Positions 28,701 to 37,260 are shown, counted from the stretch's first letter. The stretch is DNA of 64,000 nt from Flavobacterium gelidilacus DSM 15343 (GCF_000422685.1 NZ_AUGN01000001.1:372001-436000); one strand, 5' to 3'. Notes: generated by a model from the sequence alone, not told the origin. Program-made: numbers and translations.

Positions 28701-30149
28701 AAAATCCATTTTAAGATTTTTATCATTGCTATTAAAGTATCCTTGAAACAAAGGCATTTTTAATTTACCGTCAATTTCAATTTTTTGATAGGTATAACCA
28801 TCGTAAGTTAGCGACTCAACATAACCATTAATTTTAGTATCTAAATATTCTTTTGTGAATCCTTTACCGTCAACATCTAGATTTAGTGTTGTTTTACCTA
28901 TGGCTTTTTCACTAATTAAGGTTCCAATATCAAATCTATTTAAAACAACATTACCATTATATTCAGCTTTGTCAATATTACTTAAATTATTGATGTATAA
29001 TTTTGATTTTAAATAACCTAGTTCCGATAACATAACAATATCAGCATCTATATCATTATAAGTTAAATCCATTGTGCCGTTGATATCAAAACTACCTAAA
29101 AGCGCTAAAGATGATGGCAGTCTTTCTCCTAAAAGTTTTGGCATTAAACTTTTAATATCATCATATCTAGAGTAAATTTTATTGAAATTCCCAGAAATTT
29201 CAAACTCCTTCTCTTTTTTAGTCAATAAATTTTTAAAAGTTACATTACCTCTAATTTCTGAGCCGTATTTATCTACTAGACTTAGGTTATTAGTTGTGAA
29301 GTTATTTAGCGTTCCTTTTAAATGTGTATCAACATAAAAAGTGTTATTTGGACCAAATTCATTATAAAAATAATTTAAATCATCAGTTGAAATTGTTGCT
29401 TTATCAATTTGAACATCAAAAACTACTTTGTTGTTAAAATCTTTAAAATCTTCTCTTTTATATAACAACTTTACGTTACCCTCAAAATTTGAATTTACGG
29501 TTTTTAAAGCTAATGTATCTAAAATTATATTTGTCTTAGTATAAGTAAACTTTGAAGCTAAGTTAGTAATTTCGACACCTCTATGTTCTTTAAATGCTAA
29601 TGATTTAATTGAAGTTGTAACATCACTTCCTTTAATTGCAAATTGATCAAGTTCTCCATTTAAGTTTGTAAAATAGAGTAGTTTTGGCGTTTCTAAATTA
29701 TAATCTGTATAGGAAAACGAACTATTGCTAATTTTCATATTATTAACGAACATTCTAAATTTTCCTGAACTTGGACTTCCATCATCAAACGAAGCAATAA
29801 AATCATCTAGATTGGTTTCTTTATCTCCTTCGTATTGTATGATGTTAAAATGTAAACCATCAGCTATCAAATTTTTTAAATAAGGATGACCATTATTTAT
29901 TAATTTACTAACCTGAAGAATTGACGTTTGAAGCTTGTCAATTTGAAAAAGGTCACCGTTTTTTTTATCTTTTGCTACAATGTTTTTCAACTTTACATTT
30001 CCAAAAGGACTTATAGCAACTTTCTCAATAGATAAATTAGTACCAAAATCTTCGTTTAAGGAATTCGTAACATATTGACCTAGTTTTGTTTGCACAAAAG
30101 GCAATGACAAAAGTATACCCGAAACGAGTAACAAAATCAATAAACCCAA
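25701..30149 (-). CDS. tamB: TamB-family translocation/assembly module protein (DUF490)
   Basis: 1482 residues counted from a TTG at 30147-30149. An N-terminal membrane anchor (GLLILLLVSGILLSLPFVQ), then AsmA-like SVQT-type repeats of beta strands over the full length, and a C-terminal DUF490 domain (AGGMNMHINTNGVFEMVGDF, EVYHTQTNPSVLLESSS-like, TDVVIKITGNLENPETDF, YKLADKDTRQQQALSVLAGG). It spans the periplasm and helps outer membrane protein or lipid delivery. No ATG/GTG precedes the TTG before an in-frame stop, although upstream codons encode a typical basic lead (RIKTFKKIVLRT), so the true N-terminus is uncertain. A disordered acidic/lysine tail ends the protein. Confidence 0.9.
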   Translation of the reverse strand: MGLLILLLVSGILLSLPFVQTKLGQYVTNSLNEDFGTNLSIEKVAISPFGNVKLKNIVAKDKKNGDLFQIDKLQTSILQVSKLINNGHPYLKNLIADGLHFNIIQYEGDKETNLDDFIASFDDGSPSSGKFRMFVNNMKISNSSFSYTDYNLETPKLLYFTNLNGELDQFAIKGSDVTTSIKSLAFKEHRGVEITNLASKFTYTKTNIILDTLALKTVNSNFEGNVKLLYKREDFKDFNNKVVFDVQIDKATISTDDLNYFYNEFGPNNTFYVDTHLKGTLNNFTTNNLSLVDKYGSEIRGNVTFKNLLTKKEKEFEISGNFNKIYSRYDDIKSLMPKLLGERLPSSLALLGSFDINGTMDLTYNDIDADIVMLSELGYLKSKLYINNLSNIDKAEYNGNVVLNRFDIGTLISEKAIGKTTLNLDVDGKGFTKEYLDTKINGYVESLTYDGYTYQKIEIDGKLKMPLFQGYFNSNDKNLKMDFNGIVDLSSKSKNYNFKANIDYANLRALNIYTKDTISIIKGLVDINATGNSIDEIYGTIDLKNLYYQNNKDFYFFDDFILESTFDSNNERTITVESPDIVSGRVVGKFKFNQLQKLLENAVGSLYANYSPNKLLPNQYMTFDFTIYNKIIGAILPNVEVGENTRVKGKIISDEELFTLDFKSPSVSIDKNKFSGITIDIDNKNPLYNAYISLDSLHTDFYDISEFNLINITQNDTLFFRTEFKGGKDKEDKYDLNLYHTIDQDKNSVIGFKNSEINFKNSLWYINEGEDSKNKIVFDKKLENFDFQKLLFSNKDESFSFEGVIKGKDYKDLNLKFNNVDLDKVTPALNNLTFAGRMNGMIDFKQDKDIYKPISDVRIDSLQINDYDVGDLKLQITSDEYFRKFNVNSTIIRDDFESFYTKGTIEIVNKEALLSLDTKFEDFDIKPLGPLLSSVFSDMRGLATGRASITGKANDPEIDGIIYLDKAGMNIPYLNVDFNLEDRSRIDVTENQFLFRSFEITDTKYNTRGIISGNVKHKNLNNWVLDLNLSSRNILALDTKEKEDEYYYGTAFLNGTASINGPVEALKIKVSGKSEKGTSIKIPVKDTENYGEVSYINIIKVGEEKIIKENIKNLGGLDLVLDFDITPDAEIAVILNQETGHAMKGRGAGGMNMHINTNGVFEMVGDFMVYEGEYNFKYGGIISKKLAVKKYGNIVWQGDPMNATLNLEAVYHTQTNPSVLLESSSISNRKVDTDVVIKITGNLENPETDFSLEYPNVSSVYKSEILYKLADKDTRQQQALSVLAGGTYFAQGAVASDYYSNALSETASSLLQDIISNEDDKIKVGLGYTTGSRINNTSDQVGVNLSSQINDKLSINGKVGVPVGGISQSGVVGNVELQYQLNEDNTLRARAFNKENDISYIGQGIGYTQGIGLSYNVDFDNISELWRKVFAPNTLKAKGEKNPYDEIPPDSDLDPEYINITTVQDKNKKKEQEKEETAPEIE

Positions 30150-30239
30150 AAGGGTACGAAGTACTATTTTTTTAAATGTTTTGATACGAAAAAAATGTTT
30201 TAAATTTGTGCTTTAAAATTAACACTAAACTTTCGGAAA

Positions 30240-30247
30240 CAAAAATA
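30240..30247 (-). promoter_or_regulatory. Putative -7 box of tamB (back-to-back with tsaD box)
   Basis: CAAAAATA on the plus strand is TATTTTTG on the minus strand, a TAnnTTTG match. It would give a leader of about 85 nt to the TTG used here, or about 35-45 nt if translation starts in the upstream basic codons. Confidence 0.5.
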
Positions 30248-30249
30248 AC

Positions 30250-30257
30250 TATTTTTG
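30250..30257 (+). promoter_or_regulatory. Putative -7 box of tsaD
   Basis: TATTTTTG, 40 bp before the tsaD ATG. With the minus-strand box at 30240-30247 it forms a perfect 18-bp palindrome with a 2-bp centre (AC). Confidence 0.5.
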
Positions 30258-30297
30258 AAAGATATTCTTACTAATTAACAAATTTCGTGCCTCTTTT

Positions 30298-31320
30298 ATG
30301 ATAAATAAATCAATATACACATTAGCCATTGAAAGTTCTTGTGATGATACATCAGCTGCTGTATTAATTAACGATAAAGTTATATCAAATGTTGTAGCTG
30401 GGCAACCGATTCATGAAGAATTTGGTGGCGTTGTACCAGAATTAGCCTCAAGAGCTCATCAACAAAACATTGTACCTGTTGTAGATATAGCCCTAAAAAA
30501 AGCTGGAATTACTAAAGAAAACTTAAGTTGTATAGCATTTACTCAAGGTCCAGGATTAATGGGTTCCTTATTAGTTGGTGGTTCATTTGCTAAATCAATG
30601 AGTCTAGCTTTAGAGATTCCGTTAATCGCTGTTAACCACATGAAAGCTCATATTTTAGCTCATTTTATTGATGAAGACGGATTTGATAAACCTACTTTCC
30701 CCTTTTTAGCATTAACAATTAGTGGTGGTCATACACAAATTGTGAAAGTCAATAGTTTCTTTAATTTAGAAATTATTGGCGAAACAACGGATGATGCAGT
30801 TGGAGAAGCTTTTGATAAAAGTGCCAAAGTATTAGGTTTTCCTTATCCTGGTGGGCCATTAATTGATAAATTTGCTAAAGAAGGAAATCCGAAAGCCTAT
30901 AAATTTACCAAACCTAAAGTAGATGGTTTAAATTTTAGTTTTAGTGGTTTAAAGACACAAATTCTATATTTCATTCAAAAAAGTGTAGCAGATAATCCTA
31001 ACTTTATTGAAGAAAACAAAGCCGACATTTGTGCTTCTATTCAACACACAATTATAAATATCTTAATGGATAAGCTAAAAATGGCTGTTGCTGAAACAGG
31101 AATTAATCAAATTGCCATTGGTGGTGGTGTTTCTGCAAATTCAGGTATTAGACAAACTCTTAAAGAAGGAGAAGCAAAATACGGTTGGAAAACCTACATT
31201 CCAAAATTTGAATACACAACTGACAACGCTGCAATGATAGGTATAGTTGGCTATTATAACTTTTTAGAAAATAACTATAGTGATGCTTCAACAGTTTCTA
31301 AAGCTCGAATTAAATTTTAA
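30298..31320 (+). CDS. tsaD: tRNA N6-adenosine threonylcarbamoyltransferase
   Basis: 340 residues. TsaD transfers threonylcarbamoyl to A37 of ANN-decoding tRNAs. Start LAIESSCDDTSAAVL, metal-binding NHMKAH (His114, His118), LTISGGHTQIV, DDAVGEAFDKSAKVLG, YPGGP, and GGGVSANSGIR with the late TTDNAAMIG aspartate are present. Starts divergent from tamB. rsmE follows after 9 bp, consistent with an operon of RNA-modification genes. Confidence 0.97.
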   Translation: MINKSIYTLAIESSCDDTSAAVLINDKVISNVVAGQPIHEEFGGVVPELASRAHQQNIVPVVDIALKKAGITKENLSCIAFTQGPGLMGSLLVGGSFAKSMSLALEIPLIAVNHMKAHILAHFIDEDGFDKPTFPFLALTISGGHTQIVKVNSFFNLEIIGETTDDAVGEAFDKSAKVLGFPYPGGPLIDKFAKEGNPKAYKFTKPKVDGLNFSFSGLKTQILYFIQKSVADNPNFIEENKADICASIQHTIINILMDKLKMAVAETGINQIAIGGGVSANSGIRQTLKEGEAKYGWKTYIPKFEYTTDNAAMIGIVGYYNFLENNYSDASTVSKARIKF

Positions 31321-31329
31321 ATTAAATAC

Positions 31330-32034
31330 ATGCAATTATTCTATAATTCTGAAATAAAATCAACAGACACTTTCTTTCAATTTGATAAAGAAGAAAGTAA
31401 ACACATTATAAAAGTTCTTAGAAAAAGAGGTGGTGATATTATTTATATTACTAATGGAAAAGGAAATTTATTTCATTCTGAAATCACCTTAGAATCAGAA
31501 AAAAAATGTGAAGTTAAAATCATTAAAATTGATACTTTTGAGGCAAGAAAATATAATTTACATATTGCTATTGCTCCAACAAAAATGAATGATCGATTAG
31601 AATGGTTTTTGGAAAAAGCAACTGAAATTGGAATCGATGAAATCTCACTAATTCTTTGTGATCATTCAGAAAGAAAGACTTTTAAAATCGATAGAGCTGA
31701 AAAAATTATTCAAGCAGCAATGAAGCAATCTAACCAGTTTTATTTACCAAAAATCAACGAACCTATTTCATTTATTGAGTTTATATCTAAAGAAACTGAT
31801 TCTTTAAAATTTATTGCTCATTGTGAAGAAGATAAAAAAGATTTATTCAAAAATGGAATTCAAGCTAATCAAAATATTTTAGTATTAATTGGACCAGAAG
31901 GAGATTTTTCTCCTAAAGAAATTGCATTAGCCTTGAAAAATAATTTTATTCCTGTATCTTTGGGAAACACTAGGTTACGAACAGAAACAGCAGGTATTGT
32001 TGCTTGTCATACTGTAGCTTTAATTAACGAATAG
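31330..32034 (+). CDS. rsmE: 16S rRNA (uracil-1498-N3)-methyltransferase RsmE
   Basis: 234 residues. SPOUT methyltransferase: N-terminal PUA-like part (EESKHIIKVLRKRGGD, ITNGKGNLFHSEI), then APTKMNDRLEWFLEKATEIG, LCDHSERK, the knot motif LIGPEGDFSPKEI and SLGNTRLRTETAGI. It methylates U1498 of 16S rRNA. The stop codon touches the next gene's ATG (TAGATG), so translation may be coupled to the DUF4159 gene. Confidence 0.96.
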   Translation: MQLFYNSEIKSTDTFFQFDKEESKHIIKVLRKRGGDIIYITNGKGNLFHSEITLESEKKCEVKIIKIDTFEARKYNLHIAIAPTKMNDRLEWFLEKATEIGIDEISLILCDHSERKTFKIDRAEKIIQAAMKQSNQFYLPKINEPISFIEFISKETDSLKFIAHCEEDKKDLFKNGIQANQNILVLIGPEGDFSPKEIALALKNNFIPVSLGNTRLRTETAGIVACHTVALINE

Positions 32035-32676
32035 ATGAAAAAAATACTAACTTTTGGCGTTTTATTATTTTGGAGTTTAGGCTTCTCACAAGAAATAGCT
32101 TTAGCTAAATATGCTGGTGGAGGCGATTGGTATGCAAACCCAACTTCTTTACCAAACTTAGTAAAATATTGCAATCAAACTATCAATACAAGATTAAACA
32201 CAAAAGTAGCAACTGTTGAAGTAGGAAGTGCAGAAATATTCTCTTATCCCTTTGTTCACATGACAGGACATGGAAATGTTGTTTTTAGTCCAAATGACGT
32301 AGAAAATCTTAGAAACTATCTAAATTCAGGTGGTTTTCTGCATATTGATGATAATTTTGGTATGGATGAATATATCAGAAAAGAAATAAAAAAATTATTC
32401 CCAAATAATGATTTAAAGGAAATTCCGTCCAATCATGAGATTTTTCAAGGACCAAATTTATTTTCAAATGGTTTACCAAAAATTCATGAACATGAAAATA
32501 AAAAACCACAAGCTTTTGGAATTTTCATAGAAAACAAATTAGTTTTACTTTATACATTTGAATGCGATTTGGGTGATGGTTGGGAAGACAAAGAAGTTCA
32601 CAATGATCCAGAAAGTGTTAGAGAAAAAGCCTTTAAAATGGGAGCCAATATTATTAATTATGTCTTTAAGAATTAA
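32035..32676 (+). CDS. DUF4159 family exported protein
   Basis: 213 residues: signal peptide (MKKILTFGVLLFWSLGFSQ), then the DUF4159 domain (AKYAGGGDWYANPTSLPNL, VEVGSAEIFSYPFVHMTGHG, LNSGGFLHIDDNFGMDEYIR, GFLIEN-like GIFIENKLVLLYTFECDLGD). DUF4159 resembles a glutamine-amidotransferase-like (ThuA-like) fold but its function is unknown. Last gene of the tsaD-rsmE run. Confidence 0.9.
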   Translation: MKKILTFGVLLFWSLGFSQEIALAKYAGGGDWYANPTSLPNLVKYCNQTINTRLNTKVATVEVGSAEIFSYPFVHMTGHGNVVFSPNDVENLRNYLNSGGFLHIDDNFGMDEYIRKEIKKLFPNNDLKEIPSNHEIFQGPNLFSNGLPKIHEHENKKPQAFGIFIENKLVLLYTFECDLGDGWEDKEVHNDPESVREKAFKMGANIINYVFKN

Positions 32677-32735
32677 TAATCCTTTACGGTTTTTACGCAT
32701 ATTTAAATAATTTCATATAATTTTTGTAAAAATTT

Positions 32736-32743
32736 TATTTTTG
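32736..32743 (+). promoter_or_regulatory. Putative -7 box of the M43 protease gene
   Basis: TATTTTTG (TAnnTTTG), 52 bp before the ATG at 32796. Confidence 0.45.
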
Positions 32744-32795
32744 TGTTAATATTTTAATTAAAATTGCATCATATTAACAAACCAAATTTTATTAT

Positions 32796-33749
32796 ATGAA
32801 AAAATTGATTTTATCAGCATCTTTATTGATGTTATTATTTTCTTGTACAGAAAATGATTCTACTGATTTAGTTTCTGCAACTAACGAAGTTGCGCACAGA
32901 GGTTGTGCCTCACACGATGTTCTTTTAAACAAATTAAATGAAGACCCACAATTAGCTGACAGAATGAATGAAATTGAATCATTTACTGAATTAGCTATGA
33001 AAGAAGGTAGATTAGTAAATGGTAGAATTGAAATTCCTGTTGTTGTTAATGTTTTATACAAAACAACAGCTGAGAATATTTCTTTAGCTCAAATTCAATC
33101 TCAAATCGATGTATTGAATAAAGACTTTAATGCAACAAATTCAGACTTTAACAATGTGCCTTCTACATTTTCTGGAGTTAAAGCAAACGTTGGGATAACT
33201 TTCGTTTTAGATGCTGTTGTTAGAAAAAGTACAACTAAAGTATCTTGGAAAACTGACGATTCAATGAAAAAATCAAATAGAGGTGGAATCGCTCCTACTA
33301 GTCCAACTACAAAATTAAACCTTTGGGTATGTAATATGAGTGGTGGAATCTTAGGTTATGCTCAATTTCCTGGAGGTTCTTCTGCGACTGATGGAGTTGT
33401 AATAGATAATAATGCTATGGGAACAAATGGATCTGCTTCTGCTCCTTTTAATTTAGGTAGAACTGCAACTCATGAAGTTGGTCACTGGATGAACTTAAGA
33501 CATATTTGGGGCGATGCAACTTGTGGAAGTGATTTAGTAAATGATACACCTTCTCACAATACTGCAAATTATGGTTGTCCTTCTTTTCCTCATTATTCAA
33601 CTTGTTCAGGAACTCCTTTAGAAATGACAATGAATTATATGGATTATTCGGATGATGCATGTATGTATATGTTTTCAAACGGCCAAAAAAGTAGAATGCT
33701 AACTATTTTCTCTACTGGTGGTGCAAGAAATTCTTTTGCTCAACCTTAA
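32796..33749 (+). CDS. M43 (pappalysin-type) zinc metalloprotease lipoprotein
   Basis: 317 residues. Lipoprotein signal with lipobox LFSC (Cys17). The metzincin motif HEVGHWMNLRH (residues 226-236) gives three zinc-binding histidines and the general base glutamate; position 8 is Asn where many metzincins have Gly, common in this subgroup. The Met-turn MNYMDYSDDACMYMF follows. Secreted M43 enzymes degrade proteins or peptides outside the cell; here the lipid anchor suggests cell-surface placement. Own -7 box and downstream terminator. Confidence 0.93.
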   Translation: MKKLILSASLLMLLFSCTENDSTDLVSATNEVAHRGCASHDVLLNKLNEDPQLADRMNEIESFTELAMKEGRLVNGRIEIPVVVNVLYKTTAENISLAQIQSQIDVLNKDFNATNSDFNNVPSTFSGVKANVGITFVLDAVVRKSTTKVSWKTDDSMKKSNRGGIAPTSPTTKLNLWVCNMSGGILGYAQFPGGSSATDGVVIDNNAMGTNGSASAPFNLGRTATHEVGHWMNLRHIWGDATCGSDLVNDTPSHNTANYGCPSFPHYSTCSGTPLEMTMNYMDYSDDACMYMFSNGQKSRMLTIFSTGGARNSFAQP

Positions 33750-33774
33750 TTATTATAAGTTTAAAATTAAATTT

Positions 33775-33806
33775 AAAAACTCGTTATTTTATAGCGAGTT
33801 TTTTTT
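33775..33806 (+). terminator. Terminator of the M43 protease gene
   Basis: AAAAACTCGTTAT and ATAGCGAGTTTTT form a stem around a short TTT loop, followed by a T run to 33806. Confidence 0.85.
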
Positions 33807-33817
33807 AATTTAGCCGT

Positions 33818-34906
33818 ATGACATCAAAATCATTAGCTAGCGGAATTTTAAGAGCAATAGGCATATTAATACTTGTTGCGCTAAGTCTTTATATAATTTA
33901 CCAAGTATCTACAGTTATTGTTTATTTGATAATTTCTATTATTTTTACTTTAATTGCAAGTCCAGTTGTAAAGTTTTTAAAAGGAAAATTAAAGTTCAAA
34001 AATACCTTAGCTGTTGCCACTACTTTATTTATATTTATTTTAATTCTCGTTGGTTTTATTCTACTCTTTGTTCCATTAATAATAAATCAAGTTGATAAAT
34101 TATCTTTACTTGATATTAATTCTTTAAAACAAAATTATACTACAATACTCGAAGAATTAACTACTTACTTTTCAAAATACAACATTAATCTCTCAAAAAT
34201 ATTTGATAGCTCTTCAATGGTTAAAAGTATAGATTTTAATTTTGTACCTAACCTAATCAACGGAATTATAAATGTTTTAGGTAATTTTAGTGTTGGTTTA
34301 GTTTCTGTAATTTTTATCACATTTTTTCTATTAAAAGATAAAGCTTATTATTTTAAGAGCTTCAAAAGTCTTTTACCGAATTCAAACAAAGAAAAAATTG
34401 TAGATTCAGTTAGAAAAAGTAATGCTCTTTTATCGAGATACTTCATTGGCTTAATGCTTCAATTGTTTATTGTTTTTATTTTATATTTAGTTGTGTTACT
34501 TGTATTTGGCGTTGACAATGCCTTTATAATTGCTTTATTATGTGCCATATTAAATATAATACCTTATGTAGGTCCTATAATTAGTACAATTTTAGCTGCT
34601 TTATTAACAATGATAAGTAACATTCAAGGAGATTTTTCTACAGAAATAATTCCAACAACAATTTATGTAGTTATTGGATTTATGTTGGTTCAATTTATTG
34701 ATAATAATTTTAGCCAACCTATTATTTTTTCAAAAAGTACAGATTCACATCCTTTACAAATATTTTTAGTTATTCTTATGGCTGGTTATCTTTTTGGAAT
34801 TACAGGAATGATTGTAGCTGTTCCAATGTATACAGTTTTGAAAGTAATTGCAAAAGAGTTTTTTCCGGAAAATACATTTGTAAAATTGATAACGAAAAGT
34901 AATTAA
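33818..34906 (+). CDS. AI-2E / PerM family permease
   Basis: 362 residues, multi-spanning membrane protein (hydrophobic stretches near residues 12-55, 65-90, 155-175, 205-235, 240-275, 295-345). The family signature is LLCAILNIIPYVGPIISTILA. Members have been linked to AI-2 or Na+/H+ transport and generally to solute efflux; the function here is unproven. A TTG-start methyltransferase gene begins 2 bp after its stop. Confidence 0.9.
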   Translation: MTSKSLASGILRAIGILILVALSLYIIYQVSTVIVYLIISIIFTLIASPVVKFLKGKLKFKNTLAVATTLFIFILILVGFILLFVPLIINQVDKLSLLDINSLKQNYTTILEELTTYFSKYNINLSKIFDSSSMVKSIDFNFVPNLINGIINVLGNFSVGLVSVIFITFFLLKDKAYYFKSFKSLLPNSNKEKIVDSVRKSNALLSRYFIGLMLQLFIVFILYLVVLLVFGVDNAFIIALLCAILNIIPYVGPIISTILAALLTMISNIQGDFSTEIIPTTIYVVIGFMLVQFIDNNFSQPIIFSKSTDSHPLQIFLVILMAGYLFGITGMIVAVPMYTVLKVIAKEFFPENTFVKLITKSN

Positions 34907-34908
34907 TT

Positions 34909-36090
34909 TTGGGTTTTTCAATCTTATTATCAGAGGAAGTTCAGGATTTTATCCAAAGTATGTTAGAGGCAAATACTTCTGAATTAGCTTTAAAGAAAAA
35001 TCCTTTTCCTACAATTGATTATCCTCAACTAATTAATCAAATTATTGCCAAAAAGAAAGCTAAAGATAAATTACCAACTTGGTTTGAAACTAAAAAGATC
35101 GTTTATCCTGCAAAAATTTCAATAGAACAAACTTCTTCTGAAAGTACAGCTAAATATAAAGCATCTCTAATCAATGGTGAAAAATTAATTGATCTAACTG
35201 GTGGTTTTGGAGTTGATGACTTTTATTTTGCTCAAAAATTTAAAGAAGTAGTTCATTGTGAGATGAATGCTGATTTATCTGTAATTGTTCAACATAATTT
35301 TAAAGTACTGAATCAAAAAAACATTACTTGCCATCATGGTGATAGTTTTGATGTTCTAAAAGACTTAAAAACCTCATTTGAATGGATTTACATTGATCCA
35401 TCTAGAAGAAGTGATGTAAAAGGAAAAGTATTTCTATTAAATGATTGTTTGCCAAATGTACCTGAATTATTGGAAGATTATTTTAAATACTCCAATAACA
35501 TTCTAATTAAAACAGCACCAATTTTAGATTTAACTTCTGGCTTGAATGAATTAAGTTTCGTAAAGAAAATTCATATTGTTGCTATTAAAAATGAAATTAA
35601 AGAATTGCTTTGGGAAATTGAAAAAGGATTTGATGATGATGTTATAATTTCTTCAGTAAACATTGAAAATGAAACCATAAATCATTTTGAAACTATTTAT
35701 AGAAAAGAATATTACGTTTCCTATTCGTTACCAAAAAAATATTTATATGAACCTAACAGCTCCATAATGAAATCTGGAAACATGAATGCAATTTCAGATT
35801 TTTATAAAATAGATAAATTACACCAACATTCACATTTATTTACTTCAGATGAAATAGTAGCTTTTCAAGGTCGTAGTTTTCAAATTAATCAGGTTTTACC
35901 CTTTCAAAAGGAATTTATGAAGCAATTTCAAAATCAAAAAATGAATTGCACTACTAGAAACTTTCCTTTAAGTGTAGAAGAAATCAAAAAAAAGTTTAAA
36001 ATTAAAGATGGTGGTACTATATTTGCTTTCTTTACAACAAATCTCAATAACGAAAAAATCGTACTTATATGTACAAAATTATACCTATGA
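34909..36090 (+). CDS. THUMP-like-domain class I SAM methyltransferase
   Basis: 393 residues from a TTG at 34909, which starts in phase 2 bp after the upstream stop; no in-frame ATG exists before residue 18. SAM-binding motif I is LIDLTGGFGVDDFYFA, followed by an acidic residue in VVHCEMNAD and the NPPY-like catalytic motif IDPSRRS. The C-terminal part contains a small THUMP-like module (GGTIFAFFTTNLNNEKIVLIC). Likely an RNA-modifying enzyme, target unknown. Its stop overlaps the next gene (ATGA). Confidence 0.87.
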   Translation: MGFSILLSEEVQDFIQSMLEANTSELALKKNPFPTIDYPQLINQIIAKKKAKDKLPTWFETKKIVYPAKISIEQTSSESTAKYKASLINGEKLIDLTGGFGVDDFYFAQKFKEVVHCEMNADLSVIVQHNFKVLNQKNITCHHGDSFDVLKDLKTSFEWIYIDPSRRSDVKGKVFLLNDCLPNVPELLEDYFKYSNNILIKTAPILDLTSGLNELSFVKKIHIVAIKNEIKELLWEIEKGFDDDVIISSVNIENETINHFETIYRKEYYVSYSLPKKYLYEPNSSIMKSGNMNAISDFYKIDKLHQHSHLFTSDEIVAFQGRSFQINQVLPFQKEFMKQFQNQKMNCTTRNFPLSVEEIKKKFKIKDGGTIFAFFTTNLNNEKIVLICTKLYL

Positions 36091-36659
36091 AAAATTATAT
36101 TTTAGTCTTGTTTTTATTAATTACAACCTTTTCATTTGCCCAAAAAAAAGATTGTAAAATTGATTTTGAAGAAAAAACAGATTCAACCTACATAAAAAAA
36201 ACATCTGAAGTTTTAATACATGAAAGAGTTTTTGGAAATAACAAAGAAATGATTTTCTTTTCGTTACTAAATTCAGAAGGAGTTCCAATGCTTGGCTTAC
36301 AACAAATTCAAAAAAGTACAGAGTTTATTCCAGCCTTGTGTTTTGATAAAAATTCAAAAATAATTTTTCAATTAGAAAACGGAAAATTTGTTACACTAGT
36401 CAATTCAAGTCAAGAAAATTGTAGTTCATTAACTTATGACGCTACTTCTAAAAGTAATATCAAAATTATAACTAATTATTTTTTATTTGTAAAAGACAAT
36501 TATGAAGACTTAAAAAAATATCCTATTTCCATAATGCGAATAATTTATGTTGCTGACAAGAAAGATATTGCTTTAAAAAACAAAATGACTTCAGAACTAC
36601 TTAAGGATACATCTGCTCCTTCTTCTTATTTTATAGATTACTTGCACTGTATTGAATAA
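36087..36659 (+). CDS. Exported protein of unknown function
   Basis: 190 residues from the ATG at 36087, which overlaps the upstream stop as ATGA and gives a clean signal peptide (MKNYILVLFLLITTFSFAQ); an in-frame ATG six codons earlier is less likely. The mature part is beta-rich with an ILE-like spacing but no family I know (CKIDFEEKTDSTYIKKTSEV, CFDKNSKIIFQLENGKFVTL). Two cysteine pairs may form disulfides. Co-translated with the methyltransferase. Confidence 0.8.
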   Translation: MKNYILVLFLLITTFSFAQKKDCKIDFEEKTDSTYIKKTSEVLIHERVFGNNKEMIFFSLLNSEGVPMLGLQQIQKSTEFIPALCFDKNSKIIFQLENGKFVTLVNSSQENCSSLTYDATSKSNIKIITNYFLFVKDNYEDLKKYPISIMRIIYVADKKDIALKNKMTSELLKDTSAPSSYFIDYLHCIE

Positions 36660-36682
36660 GGATGAATATAAAAAAATAGAAT

Positions 36683-36715
36683 AAAAAAATCCACTTTATA
36701 AAGTGGATTTTTTTT
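36683..36715. terminator. Bidirectional terminator between hypothetical gene and tRNA-Val
   Basis: A perfect palindrome: AAAAAAATCCACTTTA pairs with TAAAGTGGATTTTTTT (36683-36714). Both flanks are A/T runs, so it can stop transcription from the plus-strand gene and from the minus-strand tRNA gene. Confidence 0.92.
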
Positions 36716-36717
36716 GT

Positions 36718-36791
36718 GGGCGATGAGGGGTTCGAACCCCCGACCCCCTCGGTGTAAACGAGGTGCTCTGAACCAGCTGAGCTAATCGCCC
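36718..36791 (-). tRNA. tRNA-Val (anticodon TAC)
   Basis: 74 nt on the minus strand: acceptor GGGCGAT/ATCGCCC, D-arm with TAGCTCAGCTGGTTCAGAGC, anticodon stem CCTCG with loop TTTACAC (anticodon TAC), T-arm GGGGTTCGAACCCC. No CCA tail is encoded. Reads GUA and, through wobble, other valine codons. Confidence 0.97.
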
Positions 36792-36873
36792 TTTTAGTTT
36801 GCTATACTTGTACCGTATTGCGAGTGCAAATATACACTAGAATTTGCTTATTACAAGTGTTTTTTGCTAAAAT

Positions 36874-37260
36874 TTATTCTTTTTTAATATCATTTAAAAT
36901 GACTTTGTCATCGTAGCTAATCATTTCTATTATAATATTCTGATTAGCAATTGTTTTGCCTTCAACAATATACAGTTTACCGTTCTCTAAGGGTTTGTTG
37001 CTTTTAGAAAAATCAACTTCTCCATGCTCTAAACTCATTTTTATATCGTCTAAAGTCACCCATTTTTCATCGAATTTTTTATTTGCTTCATCTCCTATTT
37101 TAAGAGGCTTAGAGCGAAGATCTTTTAAAACTCTACAATTGGGGAAATAACAAAAAGAAACTCCACTTGCTTCTGCTTTTTTAGTCATAAAGAAATAAAC
37201 GAATACTATTCCGATCATTAATCCGAATAAATAAAATGCTAATCTATAACGTAAACTCAT
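36874..37260 (-). CDS. DUF4258-like membrane-anchored small protein
   Basis: 128 residues: one N-terminal transmembrane helix (LAFYLFGLMIGIVFVYFFM) then a small alpha-beta domain (CYFPNCRVLKDLRSKPLKIG, WVTLDDIKMSLEHGEVDFSK, KLYIVEGKTIANQNIIIEMI). The pattern fits DUF4258, a small domain found widely in Flavobacteria; the assignment is from memory of the motif. No partner gene beyond neighbouring rpsA. Confidence 0.7.
   Translation of the reverse strand: MSLRYRLAFYLFGLMIGIVFVYFFMTKKAEASGVSFCYFPNCRVLKDLRSKPLKIGDEANKKFDEKWVTLDDIKMSLEHGEVDFSKSNKPLENGKLYIVEGKTIANQNIIIEMISYDDKVILNDIKKE

Noticed and set aside
33448..33678. Minus-strand frame within the M43 protease
   Set aside because: Antisense shadow of the conserved zinc-site region of a real gene.
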